Program-made: the position numbers and the translations under genes | The notes under the pieces: generated by a model | Told to the model about the DNA's origin: nothing | Database searches by the model: none | Seen by the model: only the letters and a program-made list of their open reading frames with translations | Origin: Actinomycetes bacterium | Lineage (GTDB): Bacteria; Actinomycetota; Thermoleophilia; BMS3ABIN01 | DNA: 55,252 bases | Assembly: GCA_021787475.1 (NCBI GenBank) | Contig: JAJYLW010000015.1 | Coordinates: forward strand, 1 to 55,252 | Direction: 5' to 3' | Shown here: in pieces, positions 8,183 to 17,347 of the stretch | How positions within the stretch are numbered: position 1 is the stretch's first letter | Layout of the letters: each line of letters opens with the position of its first letter

Positions 8183-9004
8183 TTGCAAATACTAGTCACA
8201 AATGATGATGGAATTGACTCGGCCGGCCTGTTTGCCGTCAAGCAGGCGCTGGAAGGCTGCGGCCGGGTTGCCGTAATCGCACCCGACCAGAACCGGAGCG
8301 CCATCGGCCGCAGCATCACCGTGGGCCAGTCGCTGAATGTGACGGAGGTTCCGTTTCCCGACGGCAGCAGCGGCTTTTCCGTGGACGGCACGCCGGTGGA
8401 TTGCGTCCGCCTGGCGGCGCTCGGTTTTCTCGGGTGGCAGCCCGACATTGTTGTCTCCGGCATTAACCTGGGGCCGAACCTGGGCGATGACATCACTTAT
8501 TCCGGTACGGTAGCCGCCGCCTTTGAAGGCATCATGCTGGGCCTGCCGGCGATTGCCGTTTCCATCGAGCGGCCCGGCGGCTGGCGCGAGTCTGCCGGCG
8601 AGAGCCGCTTTTTTTTCGGGCCGGTGGCGGCGTTCACGGCGCGGATGGCGAGAAAAATCGAGGAGAATAATTTTCCCGGCACAATCCTGCTTAATGTCAA
8701 TGCACCCAATCTGCCGGCCGGGGAGCTGGGCGGAGCCGAGGTCACCCGGCTGGGGAAGCGCATTTACCGGGATCAGCTGGTGGAAGAAACGGGAGGAACG
8801 GGGCCGGCGGGAGGCCGCCGTTTCCTTATTTATGGAGACGACCCGTCCTACCATGAAGAGGAAGGCACCGACTTCCACGCGCTCGGCCGGAAAAAAATAT
8901 CGGTGACGCCGATACATTTTGCCCTTACAAATTTAATCGGCATGGAGATTATTCGCGACTGGGATCTAAACGGCCTGGTCGCAAACGGATCAGAAGCAGT
9001 CTGA
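8183..9004 (+). CDS. surE: 5'/3'-nucleotidase SurE
   Basis: A 273-residue protein that dephosphorylates nucleoside monophosphates, using divalent metal. The metal-binding start MQILVTNDDGIDSAG with the Asp pair at 8-9, the APDQNRSAIGRSIT loop, VDGTPVDCV and the VVSGINLGPNLGDDITYSGTV signature (shown in part here) are all intact. The start codon is TTG at 8183, fixed by the conserved first residues. It lies 48 bases after fmdB and one base before the HAD phosphatase gene. Length is normal for the family. Confidence 0.93.
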   Translation: MQILVTNDDGIDSAGLFAVKQALEGCGRVAVIAPDQNRSAIGRSITVGQSLNVTEVPFPDGSSGFSVDGTPVDCVRLAALGFLGWQPDIVVSGINLGPNLGDDITYSGTVAAAFEGIMLGLPAIAVSIERPGGWRESAGESRFFFGPVAAFTARMARKIEENNFPGTILLNVNAPNLPAGELGGAEVTRLGKRIYRDQLVEETGGTGPAGGRRFLIYGDDPSYHEEEGTDFHALGRKKISVTPIHFALTNLIGMEIIRDWDLNGLVANGSEAV

Positions 9005-9005
9005 G

Positions 9006-9674
9006 GTGTTTTTAAACCCGGCCGACAAAAGTTTTCGCGCCTTTCTTTTCGATCTTGACGGCACCGTCGTTGACACTATCGACTTGATCCGGGAGTCGTT
9101 CCGGCACGCCAGCCGTGAGGTGCTGGGGCGGCAGCTGCCCGACGAGGTCCTGATGGCCAATGTCGGCCAGCCGCTGATGGAGCAGATGGAGAAGCTGGGC
9201 GCCAAAAAGGCCGGGCAGCTGTACGACACATATCGCCGTTACAACCACGCCCACCATGACGAGCTTATCCGTTCTTACCCGGGCGTCGAGGATCTGCTGA
9301 AGGAGTTGGGCATGCGGGGGGTCCGCCTGGGAATAGTCACCTCCAAGAGCCGTGACACCGTCAAGATGGCCTTCCACTCCATTCCAGTGGAGCCGTATTT
9401 TGACACGGTGGTCGCGGCCGACGACACCGATTTCCACAAACCCCATCCGCAGCCGCTGATGCTGGCCATGCGCCGCCTGGATGCGGCCCTCGATGAGACA
9501 GTCTATATTGGCGACAGCCCCTTTGACATTAAGGCCGGTCAGGCGGCCGGAATCGCCACCGCCGGCGTCGGTTGGGGCATCTTCCCGCCCCAGCGTCTGA
9601 AGGAACTGGAGCCTGACTTCTATTTCGAGAAACCGGATGAGATACTTAGCCTTTGCCCGGTAAGAAATGTTTAA
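9006..9674 (+). CDS. HAD-superfamily phosphatase (PpaX/Gph-like)
   Basis: A 222-residue haloacid dehalogenase hydrolase, subfamily IA. Motif I is FLFDLDGTVVDT with the nucleophilic Asp, motif II is VTSKS, motif III is HKPHPQP and motif IV is YIGDSPFDIKAG. A helical cap lies between motifs I and II. Relatives include pyrophosphatase PpaX and phosphoglycolate phosphatase; the sequence does not decide between them. The start is GTG at 9006, directly after the surE stop, so the two are probably cotranscribed. The last codons run into a dispersed cgtttcacgt-type repeat. Confidence 0.85.
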   Translation: MFLNPADKSFRAFLFDLDGTVVDTIDLIRESFRHASREVLGRQLPDEVLMANVGQPLMEQMEKLGAKKAGQLYDTYRRYNHAHHDELIRSYPGVEDLLKELGMRGVRLGIVTSKSRDTVKMAFHSIPVEPYFDTVVAADDTDFHKPHPQPLMLAMRRLDAALDETVYIGDSPFDIKAGQAAGIATAGVGWGIFPPQRLKELEPDFYFEKPDEILSLCPVRNV

Positions 9675-9727
9675 CGTTCAGCATTTGACGTTTCACGTAA
9701 TTTATTATCACGTTAAACGTGAAACGA
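9668..9727. repeat. Palindromic CGTTTCACGT-family repeat, copy 1
   Basis: Arms built of the word gacgtttcacgt and the inverted cgttaaacgtgaaacg flank a short A/T-rich centre. Two further copies of the same word family lie at 12588-12660 and 23474-23590. The element overlaps the end of the HAD gene and lies upstream of cobA-hemD. It can fold into a hairpin but has no T tail. Confidence 0.6.
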
Positions 9728-9762
9728 AAACGACGCCAGTGAAATAACAGGAATGCGGCTGT

Positions 9763-11367
9763 ATGACAAATATCATGAGCAGGGTTGATAACAACAAGGG
9801 AAAGGTTTTTCTGGTGGGCGCCGGGCCTGGTGATCCGGGACTGTTCACGCTCAGAGGCGTCCAGTGCCTGAAGGCGGCCGACGTGGTTGTTTACGATTAC
9901 CTCGCCAGCGAGGAGTTGCTTGCTTACGCCGGCGCGGGCGCCGAGCTCATCTACGTGGGCAAGAAGGGCGGCGACCATACCATGCAGCAGGAAGACATCA
10001 ATCGTTTGCTGGTGGAGAAAGGCCGGGCCGGCAAGGTGGTGGCGCGGCTGAAGGGCGGCGATTCGTTTATCTTTGGCCGCGGCGGCGAGGAGGCGCTGGC
10101 GCTGCGCGAGGCCGGGGTTCCTTTCGAGGTTGTCCCTGGCATTTCTTCGGCTTACGCCGTGCCCGCCTACGCCGGCATTCCCGTCACCCACCGCGGGTTG
10201 ACCACCGATGTCGCCTTTATCACCGGTCACGAGGACCCCACCAAGGCCGAATCCGCAATCAAATGGGACAAGATATCAACGGGAGTCGGCACCCTGGTTT
10301 TCCTGATGGGGGTCAGGAACCTGCCCTACATCGTCGGGCGGCTGGTGGCGAACGGCAGGCCTGCGACTACGCCGGTGGCGCTGGTGCGCTGGGGATCGAC
10401 GCCGAGGCAGTCGACACTGACAGGAACCCTGGCAAATATTGTGGATCTTGTCAAAAAAAAAGGTTTTCAGGCGCCGGCGATCACCATTGTCGGCGAGGTC
10501 GTTTCGCTGCGCGGGCGGCTGCGCTGGTTTGAAGACCGGCCCCTGTTCGGGCGGCGCGTTGTCGTCACCCGCTCCCGCGACCAGGCCAGCGACCTGGCGC
10601 GGGCGCTCAAGGAGGCGGGGGCGCAGCCGGTGGAATTTCCTACTATCAGGGTGGCGCCGCCGGCCGATGAGTATGTTGATCTCGACGCTGCCGTCGGCAG
10701 GATCGTCTCGGAAAACGGGCCGGCGTTTGACTGGATTTTGTTTACGAGCGTCAATGGCGTGGACAGCTTTTTCCAGCGTCTTGAGCGCCAGGGCGACGTC
10801 CGCGACCTGAAAGGGATGCGACTGGGCGCCATCGGCCCGGCGACGGCGGCGGAGCTTGAGCGCCGCGGGCTGAAGCTGGATTTTGTTCCCTCGGAGTACC
10901 GCGCCGAAGCGGTGATCGAAGGGCTGCTTAAACTGGGCGTAAAAGGCAGGCGCGTGCTCATTCCCAGGGCGAAGGAGGCGCGCGAGGTGCTTCCCGAACA
11001 ACTGGCGGCGGCGGGCGCGGATGTTGAAGTTGTCGCCGCCTACGAGACGGTTCTGGAGCGGTCCGCCGCCAACGAAATGAAACGTATGCTGGCAGGCGGA
11101 GAAATTGATATCATTACTTTTACAAGCTCGTCCACGGTAAGAAACTTCGTGTCTCTCCTCGATGGGCTGGATTTTGCCAGCCTTCCGGCTGTGACCGTTG
11201 CCTGCATCGGGCCGGTGACAGCGGACACCGCTAAAGGACTCGGCCTGCGCGTCGATATCGTGGCTCAGAAGTTTACGATTCCGGGGCTGGTTGAGGCGCT
11301 TGTCCACTGGGCAGCCGCAAAGAGCAATCCGGAGCAGGAAAATCCAAAATCGCATTCCGCATTTTAA
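9763..11367 (+). CDS. cobA: Fused uroporphyrinogen-III methyltransferase / uroporphyrinogen-III synthase
   Basis: A 534-residue bifunctional enzyme of tetrapyrrole synthesis. Residues about 10-250 are the SAM-dependent methyltransferase ([18 protein letters not shown], the [15 protein letters not shown] loop, [20 protein letters not shown]). Residues about 265-515 are the HemD-like synthase ([43 protein letters not shown]). Together they close hydroxymethylbilane to uroporphyrinogen III and methylate it to precorrin-2, the branch that leads to siroheme. The fusion is common in Gram-positive anaerobes. ATG at 9763 is used; ATG at 9775 is a possible alternative. It heads the ahb genes, with ahbC 18 bases downstream. 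Confidence 0.93.
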   Translation: MTNIMSRVDNNKGKVFLVGAGPGDPGLFTLRGVQCLKAADVVVYDYLASEELLAYAGAGAELIYVGKKGGDHTMQQEDINRLLVEKGRAGKVVARLKGGDSFIFGRGGEEALALREAGVPFEVVPGISSAYAVPAYAGIPVTHRGLTTDVAFITGHEDPTKAESAIKWDKISTGVGTLVFLMGVRNLPYIVGRLVANGRPATTPVALVRWGSTPRQSTLTGTLANIVDLVKKKGFQAPAITIVGEVVSLRGRLRWFEDRPLFGRRVVVTRSRDQASDLARALKEAGAQPVEFPTIRVAPPADEYVDLDAAVGRIVSENGPAFDWILFTSVNGVDSFFQRLERQGDVRDLKGMRLGAIGPATAAELERRGLKLDFVPSEYRAEAVIEGLLKLGVKGRRVLIPRAKEAREVLPEQLAAAGADVEVVAAYETVLERSAANEMKRMLAGGEIDIITFTSSSTVRNFVSLLDGLDFASLPAVTVACIGPVTADTAKGLGLRVDIVAQKFTIPGLVEALVHWAAAKSNPEQENPKSHSAF

Positions 11368-11385
11368 GGAAATCTGATTTAGAGC

Positions 11386-12588
11386 ATGATTGACATCACC
11401 CGTCTTTATTGCGACCGCGATACTCCCGCGGACTCCCTCCGTTATGGACATGGGCACAAGGGCAAGGAAACGCCCGGGACTCCCTACATTCCCCGCCGGC
11501 CCAGATCCGCGGCCGAGCGGCGCCCGGTAGTCGCCTGGAACACCAGCCGCACCTGCAACCTCAAGTGCGTTCACTGCTACACGGATTCGGAAGCGAGAAA
11601 GTACAAGGGCGAGCTTGACACCGGGGAAGGCAAGACGCTGATTGAGGATCTGGCCCGCTTTCAGATTCCGGCGCTGCTCTTCTCCGGCGGCGAGCCGCTG
11701 ATGCGCAAGGACCTGTTCGAGCTGGCCGCGCATGCCGTCTCACTGGGCATCAGGCCGACCCTATCAACAAACGGCACCCTTATCACCGCAGAGGTTGCCA
11801 GGCGGATCAAGGATCTTGGTTTCACCTATGTTGGCATCAGCCTCGACGGCATCGGCGACATCAATGACGCCTTCCGGGGCCAGAAAGGCGCTTTTGCAAA
11901 AGCGATGAGCGGTTTCCGCAATTGCAAGGAGGCGGGGCAGCGAGTCGGCCTGCGCCTGACGCTGACGCGCCACAATTACACCGACCTGAACCGGATTTTT
12001 GATTTCATTGAAGCGGAAGATATTGATCGGGCATGTTTCTACCACCTTGTCTACTCAGGGCGGGGCAAGGAGAGCGACGACCTTTCCCATGCGGAGACCC
12101 GCGACGCCCTGGACATCATCCTGGCGCGCACCAGAGATATGCATGACCGCGGCCTGCAGAAGGACATCCTCACTGTCGACAACCATGTCGACGGCATCTA
12201 CCTGTACATGAAGCTGTTGGCCGAGGCGCCCGAGCGCGCCGGGGCGGTGATGCGGCTGCTTGAATGGAACGGCGGCGGCATGTACAGCTCTGGCGTCGGC
12301 TTCGGCGACATCGATTTCCTCGGCAACGTCCACCCGGACCAGTTCTGGATGCACTACAGCTTTGGCAACGTGCGCGAGCGCCCCTTCAGCGAGATCTGGA
12401 TGGACACGTCCGACCCGCTGATGGCGGGCCTGAAAGACCGGGCCGGGCACATCCACGGACGCTGCCGGCAGTGCCGCTGGTTTGCGGCCTGCGGCGGCGC
12501 CCTGCGCGTGCGCGCCGACCTGGTCTACAACGATCCCTGGGCGCCCGATCCGGCCTGTTATCTGACTGATGATGAAACCAACGTTTAA
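11386..12588 (+). CDS. ahbC: AhbC, Fe-coproporphyrin III-forming radical SAM enzyme (didecarboxysiroheme deacetylase)
   Basis: A 400-residue radical SAM protein of the NirJ/AhbC type. In the siroheme-dependent heme pathway AhbC removes two acetate side chains from 12,18-didecarboxysiroheme to give Fe-coproporphyrin III. The radical SAM motif is CNLKCVHC near residue 60, followed by FSGGEPLMRKD and STNGTLI. The C-terminal part has a second cysteine set (CRQCRWFAACGG and a final Cys before the C-terminus) for an auxiliary cluster. The extended N-terminus with YGHGHKGKETPGTPY is typical of the ahb group. Assignment to AhbC rather than NirJ rests on the neighbouring ahbD, ahbA and ahbB and on the lack of nitrite reductase genes. 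Confidence 0.88.
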   Translation: MIDITRLYCDRDTPADSLRYGHGHKGKETPGTPYIPRRPRSAAERRPVVAWNTSRTCNLKCVHCYTDSEARKYKGELDTGEGKTLIEDLARFQIPALLFSGGEPLMRKDLFELAAHAVSLGIRPTLSTNGTLITAEVARRIKDLGFTYVGISLDGIGDINDAFRGQKGAFAKAMSGFRNCKEAGQRVGLRLTLTRHNYTDLNRIFDFIEAEDIDRACFYHLVYSGRGKESDDLSHAETRDALDIILARTRDMHDRGLQKDILTVDNHVDGIYLYMKLLAEAPERAGAVMRLLEWNGGGMYSSGVGFGDIDFLGNVHPDQFWMHYSFGNVRERPFSEIWMDTSDPLMAGLKDRAGHIHGRCRQCRWFAACGGALRVRADLVYNDPWAPDPACYLTDDETNV

Positions 12589-12660
12589 CGTCTCACGTTT
12601 AACGTTTCACGTAAACCATTCTTCTGCCATGTCAAGCGCGAAACGTGATACGTGAAACGC
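12588..12660. repeat. Palindromic CGTTTCACGT-family repeat, copy 2
   Basis: Tandem acgtttaacgtctcacgttt words on the left and inverted gcgaaacgtgatacgtgaaac on the right enclose about 25 bases of unique sequence. The right arm supplies the GTG start codon of ahbD, so the repeat has become part of the gene's 5' end. Related to 9668-9727 and 23474-23590. Confidence 0.6.
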
Positions 12661-13773
12661 CCGCCAGAAAAATTGCACAATCACGCTGGGCATGCCAGCC
12701 AAACTGGCGCTAAACCGGCAGAGGCGCCGCCGCTTCGCCTGGTTGCCTGGGAAGTCACCCGCCGCTGCAACCTCTCCTGCCGCCACTGCCGCGCCGCCGC
12801 CAACAAGGGGCCCTACCCCGGCGAGCTGTCAACGGAAAAATGCCTCCGCGTTATTGATGAGATTGCCGAAACGGGCAGCCCGATTGTGATCCTTACCGGC
12901 GGCGATCCGATGATGCGGGAAAATATCTACGATATTGCCCGCTACGGCACGGAAAAAGGCCTGAAGATGGTGATGTCCCCCTGCGGCACGCTGCTTGACG
13001 ATGAGAACGCCCGACGGTTGAAAGAAGCAGGGATCGACCGCATCTCGCTCAGTATCGACGGGGCCACCGCCGGGACGCACGACGATTTCCGCCGGGTGGA
13101 CGGCGCTTTCGACGAGGCAATGAAAGGGATCGCGGCGGCCAAAAAAGCCGGCATCGAGTTTCAGATCAACACAACTGTGACAAAATTAAACATAGCCGAG
13201 CTGCCGGGCATCCTTCAGCTCGCCATTGACCTGGGGGCGGTGGCCTTCCACCCCTTCCTGCTTGTGCCGACGGGCCGCGGCAAAGAGCTGGCCGACCAGG
13301 AGCTTTCGCCGGCGCAGTATGAAGAGACGCTTAATTGGGTCTACGACCAGCGGAGCAAGCTGCCGCTTAATTTCAAGCCCACGTGCGCTCCCCATTATTA
13401 CCGCATCCTCCGGCAGCGCGCCCATGCCGCCGGCGAGCGCGTCACCGTTAAGTCGCACGGCATGGACGCCGTCAGCAAGGGCTGCCTTGGCGGCCAAGGC
13501 TTCTGCTTTATCTCATACCGGGGGGAGGCAAGGATCTGCGGTTTTCTCGATGTCAGCTGCGGCGACTTAAAAGAGCAGAGTTTTGGCGATGTCTGGCGGA
13601 ACTCGCCGGTTTTCCGGCAGATGCGGGACCTGGACTCTTATCACGGACGGTGCGGCTATTGCGAGTACCGCCGCTTTTGCGGCGGTTGCCGCGCCCGTGC
13701 CTACGAAGTCACGGGCGACTACCTCGCCGAAGAGCCCTTCTGTGTCTATCAGCCAAAGGCCAAAAAGAAATAG
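12652..13773 (+). CDS. ahbD: AhbD, heme b synthase (radical SAM)
   Basis: A 373-residue radical SAM/SPASM-type protein. AhbD oxidatively decarboxylates two propionates of Fe-coproporphyrin III to vinyls, giving heme b. The segment LRLVAWEVTRRCNLSCRHC is the family signature and holds the CxxxCxxC cluster motif near residue 45; TGGDPMMRE follows. The C-terminus carries CGYCEYRRFCGGC and a last Cys in EEPFCVY for the auxiliary cluster. The GTG at 12652 is the most upstream start and lies inside a dispersed repeat; no clear ribosome binding site is seen, so TTG at 12673 is possible. It follows ahbC. Confidence 0.9.
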   Translation: MKRPPEKLHNHAGHASQTGAKPAEAPPLRLVAWEVTRRCNLSCRHCRAAANKGPYPGELSTEKCLRVIDEIAETGSPIVILTGGDPMMRENIYDIARYGTEKGLKMVMSPCGTLLDDENARRLKEAGIDRISLSIDGATAGTHDDFRRVDGAFDEAMKGIAAAKKAGIEFQINTTVTKLNIAELPGILQLAIDLGAVAFHPFLLVPTGRGKELADQELSPAQYEETLNWVYDQRSKLPLNFKPTCAPHYYRILRQRAHAAGERVTVKSHGMDAVSKGCLGGQGFCFISYRGEARICGFLDVSCGDLKEQSFGDVWRNSPVFRQMRDLDSYHGRCGYCEYRRFCGGCRARAYEVTGDYLAEEPFCVYQPKAKKK

Positions 13774-13857
13774 TTCAGGGCGAGTTAAGAGTTCCGAGTT
13801 ATTTAAGAAAGTTTTTACTGATCATCCTCTTACTCAGGATAATTAGAAAAAATGATA

Positions 13858-13908
13858 CGAGGGGCAAGCCCCGAGTTCATTTCTAGGTAAATTGGAAGAT
13901 CAGCAAGT
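13858..13908. repeat. Dispersed intergenic repeat, about 50 bp
   Basis: The segment from cgaggggcaagccccgag through aaattggaagatcagc matches, with a few changes, the reverse complement of 22619-22672; a diverged partial copy is at 1897-1932. The left part contains the palindrome GGGGCAAGCCCC. It lies in the 183-base gap between ahbD and ahbA, flanked by text-like gagttccgagtt and ggaactcgaaact words. Confidence 0.65.
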
Positions 13909-13956
13909 TTTTTTTAATTTTGAGCTCGGAACTCGAAACTTGGAATCGGGATTTTT

Positions 13957-14418
13957 ATGGACGCCACGGACAAAAAACTGATAACTTTGATCCAGGCCGA
14001 CTTCCCGATAGTTGACCGCCCCTACGCCGCTATCGGCGAAAAGCTGGGCGTCTCCGAGGATGAGGCAATCGGGCGGGTCGCGGCCATCATGGAGTCGGGC
14101 GAGATCCGCCGCCTGGGGGCTTCGTTTGACTCGCGCAGGCTCGGCTACACCAGCACCCTCTGCGCCGCGCACGTGCCGCCGGAAAAGCTTGAGGCTGCCG
14201 TCGCGGCGATCAACTCCTATCACAATGTCACGCATAATTACGAGCGCAACCATTATTACAACGTCTGGTTCACGCTGATTGCGCCAAGCCGCCGCCGCAT
14301 CGGGGAGATCCTGAAAGAGATCGAGCAGCAGGCCGGCATCGGCCCCATCCTCGACCTGCCGGCCACCCGCCTCTTCAAGATACAGGTTGATCTGCCCGTC
14401 ATCGACAATGACGAATGA
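13957..14418 (+). CDS. ahbA: AhbA, siroheme decarboxylase subunit
   Basis: A 153-residue protein of the AsnC/Lrp fold: an N-terminal helix-turn-helix-like region (IGEKLGVSEDEAIGRVAAI) then an alpha-beta ligand domain. The conserved VTHNYERNHYYNVWFTL segment near residue 95 is the siroheme-binding signature of AhbA/NirDL-type decarboxylases rather than of true regulators. With AhbB it removes two carboxyls of siroheme to give 12,18-didecarboxysiroheme. AhbB lies 38 bases downstream. Which of the pair is called A and which B rests on the HNY...NxWFT pattern. Confidence 0.85.
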   Translation: MDATDKKLITLIQADFPIVDRPYAAIGEKLGVSEDEAIGRVAAIMESGEIRRLGASFDSRRLGYTSTLCAAHVPPEKLEAAVAAINSYHNVTHNYERNHYYNVWFTLIAPSRRRIGEILKEIEQQAGIGPILDLPATRLFKIQVDLPVIDNDE

Positions 14419-14456
14419 CCGTTGAGCATTGAAACTCTATATGATTGCAATTAGGT

Positions 14457-14939
14457 ATGGTGGATAAGGAATTTAGCGAGCAGGAAAAGCAACTGGTGAG
14501 GCTGCTGCAAGAGAGCATTCCCTTGACGCGGCGGCCGTTTGCCGATCTTGCCGCCCAGGCGGGCATGGAGCCGGAAGCAGTGCTGGCCAGGGTGAAGGAG
14601 TGGAAGCGGAGCGGGGCCATCCGCCGCTTCGGGGCGATGGTGCGGCACCAGCGCCTCGGTTACACCGCCAATGCCATGAGCGCATGGGACGTGCCGGACG
14701 AGCGTGCTGAAGAGGTGGGGCAGGCGCTGGCGGCGGCCAAAGAAGTGAGCCACTGTTACCAGCGGCCCCGGGCGGAAAAATGGGACTTCAACATGTTCGC
14801 CATGATTCACGGCGCCAGCCGCGAGGAATGCGAGCAGGTCGCGGCGCGGCTGTCGGTCGAGGTGGGGATTGACAATTACGGCCTGCTTTTCAGCAGCCGC
14901 GAATTTAAAAAAATCAGCATGAAGTACTTTATCGAGTAG
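14457..14939 (+). CDS. ahbB: AhbB, siroheme decarboxylase subunit
   Basis: A 160-residue partner of the preceding gene, with the same Lrp-like layout. The CYQRPRAEKWDFNMFAMIHG segment near residue 98 is the AhbB signature, with the Cys-Tyr-x-Arg-Pro run. The start ATG at 14457 is preferred over a TTG at 14445 because it gives the more usual N-terminus and is preceded by ttaggt. The product forms a heterodimer with AhbA in studied organisms. The next gene starts 10 bases after its stop. Confidence 0.87.
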   Translation: MVDKEFSEQEKQLVRLLQESIPLTRRPFADLAAQAGMEPEAVLARVKEWKRSGAIRRFGAMVRHQRLGYTANAMSAWDVPDERAEEVGQALAAAKEVSHCYQRPRAEKWDFNMFAMIHGASREECEQVAARLSVEVGIDNYGLLFSSREFKKISMKYFIE

Positions 14940-14949
14940 CTCCGCGTTC

Positions 14950-16437
14950 ATGCGCCCCCTGATCAGAAATGACCGGCTGATTGCCGCGCTGCTGTTTCTG
15001 GCTGTCTTCGCCTCCCGCATCCCCTTCCGCACCCGCATGCTGTACGCGTGGGATTCAGTCCTCTACACCCGCGCCATAAAAAACTTCAATGTCGCCGCGG
15101 GCAGCCCCCAGCCGCCGGGGCATATATTTTATGTCGGCCTCGTCTGGCTTGTTAACCGGATTACAGGCGATCCCAACGCGGCGATGGTCTGGATCAGCGC
15201 TTTTTTTGCAGGCGCCTCGGTGGCCATGCTTTACTTGCTGGGGAGGACGATGTTCAGCCGCGCCGTCGGGCTGGCCGCGGCGGCGTTGCTTGCCACCAGC
15301 CTCAGCTTCTGGGTCTACAGTGAGGTTGCCTATCCTTACACCCTCCTTGCTTTCTTGAGCACCGCCCTTGCCGCTCTCATCTACAAGACCTGGGAAGGGA
15401 AGTCCGCCTGGGTGCTGCCGGCGGCCCTCGTCCTCGGCTTGGCGGCCGGCTTCCGCGAGGAACTGCTCCCCTTTCTGTTCCCGGCGGTCGTGGTCGGCTG
15501 GCTCCGCCAGCCGCCGCTGCGCATCGCCGCCGCCGTGGCGCTCATGGCGCTGGCGGCGCTTTCCTGGTATATTCCGGCGGCGCTGCTTTCGGGCGGCCTG
15601 GCGGCTTACCAGAACGCTTCCTCCGCACAGACTTCCTATTTGATAAACTACTCTTCTGTGTTCGGCGCCGGCAAGGCGGCGCTGGCGGCCAATCTTGACG
15701 CTTTCTTCCGGTTTTTGGGCTGGGCGGCAGCCGCCGGCGCGCCTTTGCTGGCCGCCTTTCTGGCGGCGCTGCCGTTTTCCCGGTTCCGCCAGACCGGCAG
15801 CGGCAGGCGCCTTCTGTTTCTGGCGGCCTGGTCCCTGCCCAGCATCCTCTTTTACATCTTTATCCACATAGGCGAGTACGGCTATGTTTTCAGCTTTCTG
15901 CCGGCGGCGCTGCTGGCCGCCGCCTGGGGAGGATCACGCTTTGGCGAAATTATCAACGAAAAGCGGCCCCGCGTTTCCGCGGCGCGGGGTTTCGCTATCA
16001 TCACGGCGCCGCTGGTGCTGGCAAACCTGCTTTTGTTCCTGGTCTTCAGCCCGCCGATGAGCGCCAGCAGGCTGGCGGCGCGGGATAACCTGCTTAAATC
16101 AAAAGTTGAGACGATCAAGCGCCACTTCAGCCCCGCCGCGACGGTCATTGTCAGTGTCTTTGATGAGAACGAGGTTGATTATTACCTGCCGGGCTACCGG
16201 CATTTCGGGCTTGATCCGATGTCGCAGCAGCGGGCCGTGTTTGCCCTGGGGCCGGACGTCAGGCAGGTTGTCATTTTTGACGAATATCTGCATCCGCCCG
16301 GAGGCGACCCTGGCGGCAGCCTGCCGCTGGGCCTCGACCAGACGCTCAAGTTCCTCTACAGGACGCCCGGGCAGACGGAGGCGGTGCTGGACTGGAGAAA
16401 GCGGGAGGTGGCGCTTGAAAACGGCTCACGTGCTTGA
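14950..16437 (+). CDS. Polytopic membrane glycosyltransferase-like protein (GT39/DUF2723-like)
   Basis: A 495-residue membrane protein with about ten hydrophobic segments followed by a soluble tail of about 110 residues. An early acidic loop (LYAWDSVLYTRAI, then QPPGHIFYVG) resembles the donor-binding loop of lipid-linked sugar transferases of the GT39 and DUF2723 type. It is sandwiched between ahbB and a methyltransferase and is probably cotranscribed with them, but has no obvious link to heme synthesis. The acceptor is unknown. Confidence 0.65.
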   Translation: MRPLIRNDRLIAALLFLAVFASRIPFRTRMLYAWDSVLYTRAIKNFNVAAGSPQPPGHIFYVGLVWLVNRITGDPNAAMVWISAFFAGASVAMLYLLGRTMFSRAVGLAAAALLATSLSFWVYSEVAYPYTLLAFLSTALAALIYKTWEGKSAWVLPAALVLGLAAGFREELLPFLFPAVVVGWLRQPPLRIAAAVALMALAALSWYIPAALLSGGLAAYQNASSAQTSYLINYSSVFGAGKAALAANLDAFFRFLGWAAAAGAPLLAAFLAALPFSRFRQTGSGRRLLFLAAWSLPSILFYIFIHIGEYGYVFSFLPAALLAAAWGGSRFGEIINEKRPRVSAARGFAIITAPLVLANLLLFLVFSPPMSASRLAARDNLLKSKVETIKRHFSPAATVIVSVFDENEVDYYLPGYRHFGLDPMSQQRAVFALGPDVRQVVIFDEYLHPPGGDPGGSLPLGLDQTLKFLYRTPGQTEAVLDWRKREVALENGSRA

Positions 16438-17056
16438 ACTCTACCGCGCCGCGCCTTTGCCCATGCGGGCCTTTCTCCGGGGCCGGCTGCTTCTCAGCGA
16501 TCTGGACATGGTGGAAGCGCAGGTTCCCGGAAAAGGAGATATTGTCGACCTGGGCTGCGGCCACGGCCTCTTTTCGAACATGATGGCGCTGCGCTCTCCC
16601 GCCCGGCAAGTGACCGGCATCGATCTTGACGCCGGCAAGATCAGGCATGCCCGCCGCAGCGCCGCCGGCCGCCGGAACATCGCCTTCCGCCAGGGTGATT
16701 TCCTGAAGTCTGGGCTACCGCTGTGCGATGCCGTCACCATCGTTGACGTCCTTTACCTGTTGCCTGCGGTTGAGCAGTTGCGGGTGCTTGGAGCCTGCCG
16801 CCGCGCCCTCAAGCCCGGGGGGGTGCTTGTCCTGAAAGCCCAGGAACGAAGGCCGCGCTGGAAGTTTGCCATAACCTGGCTGCAGGAGACGGCGGCAACA
16901 ACCGCCGGCATTACCGCGGGCAAGCGGGGGCGGCTCTTCTTCCCGAGCCGCAGCGAGGCGCTGGCTGCCCTGGAAGCGGCCGGCTTTATCCCCGAGGTGG
17001 TGGAGATGCGGCGCCGCCTTCCATATCCGGACGTGATTTACATCGGCAGAACCTGA
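16415..17056 (+). CDS. Class I SAM-dependent methyltransferase
   Basis: A 213-residue protein with the SAM-binding motif I IVDLGCGHGLFSNM near residue 36, an acidic GIDLDAGKI motif II and a DVLYLLP motif near residue 115. TTG at 16415 is chosen as start because gggaggtg lies 5 bases upstream, giving a 23-base overlap with the preceding membrane protein; an in-frame GTG lies at 16430. A long upstream extension of the same frame lies inside the previous gene and is not used. The substrate is unknown; the overlap suggests the methyltransferase acts with the membrane glycosyltransferase. The following 291 bases before resB hold no recognised gene. Confidence 0.75.
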   Translation: MKTAHVLELYRAAPLPMRAFLRGRLLLSDLDMVEAQVPGKGDIVDLGCGHGLFSNMMALRSPARQVTGIDLDAGKIRHARRSAAGRRNIAFRQGDFLKSGLPLCDAVTIVDVLYLLPAVEQLRVLGACRRALKPGGVLVLKAQERRPRWKFAITWLQETAATTAGITAGKRGRLFFPSRSEALAALEAAGFIPEVVEMRRRLPYPDVIYIGRT

Positions 17057-17347
17057 CCGCCCTTCCCCCTTACGGGCTTTACCCATGCGGGTATCGCCGC
17101 CCGGAAATCTCCATTTGAATTTCTGAAAGATGTGGCGCATAATAATCACGGTTCTTTTATTCCTCAAGTTGCTGGGAAGAACCGCTGAACAAGTGTTCGC
17201 AGCCGCAGCAGCAGATACCAGCGGCCGGGTGGGGAACATTGTTCACTAGCGTCACGGGTTAATTTATGACAGCACGTTTTTGTGTTTCCTGGAAAAGGCG
17301 GCCACACTTGCTGCCCGAGATTCCTCCAAAGTCATTAGCATGCGGGC

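Noticed and set aside
10276-11733. 485-residue minus-strand reading frame
   Set aside because: It lies opposite cobA-hemD and ahbC, whose products are clearly recognised; it is an effect of high GC content.
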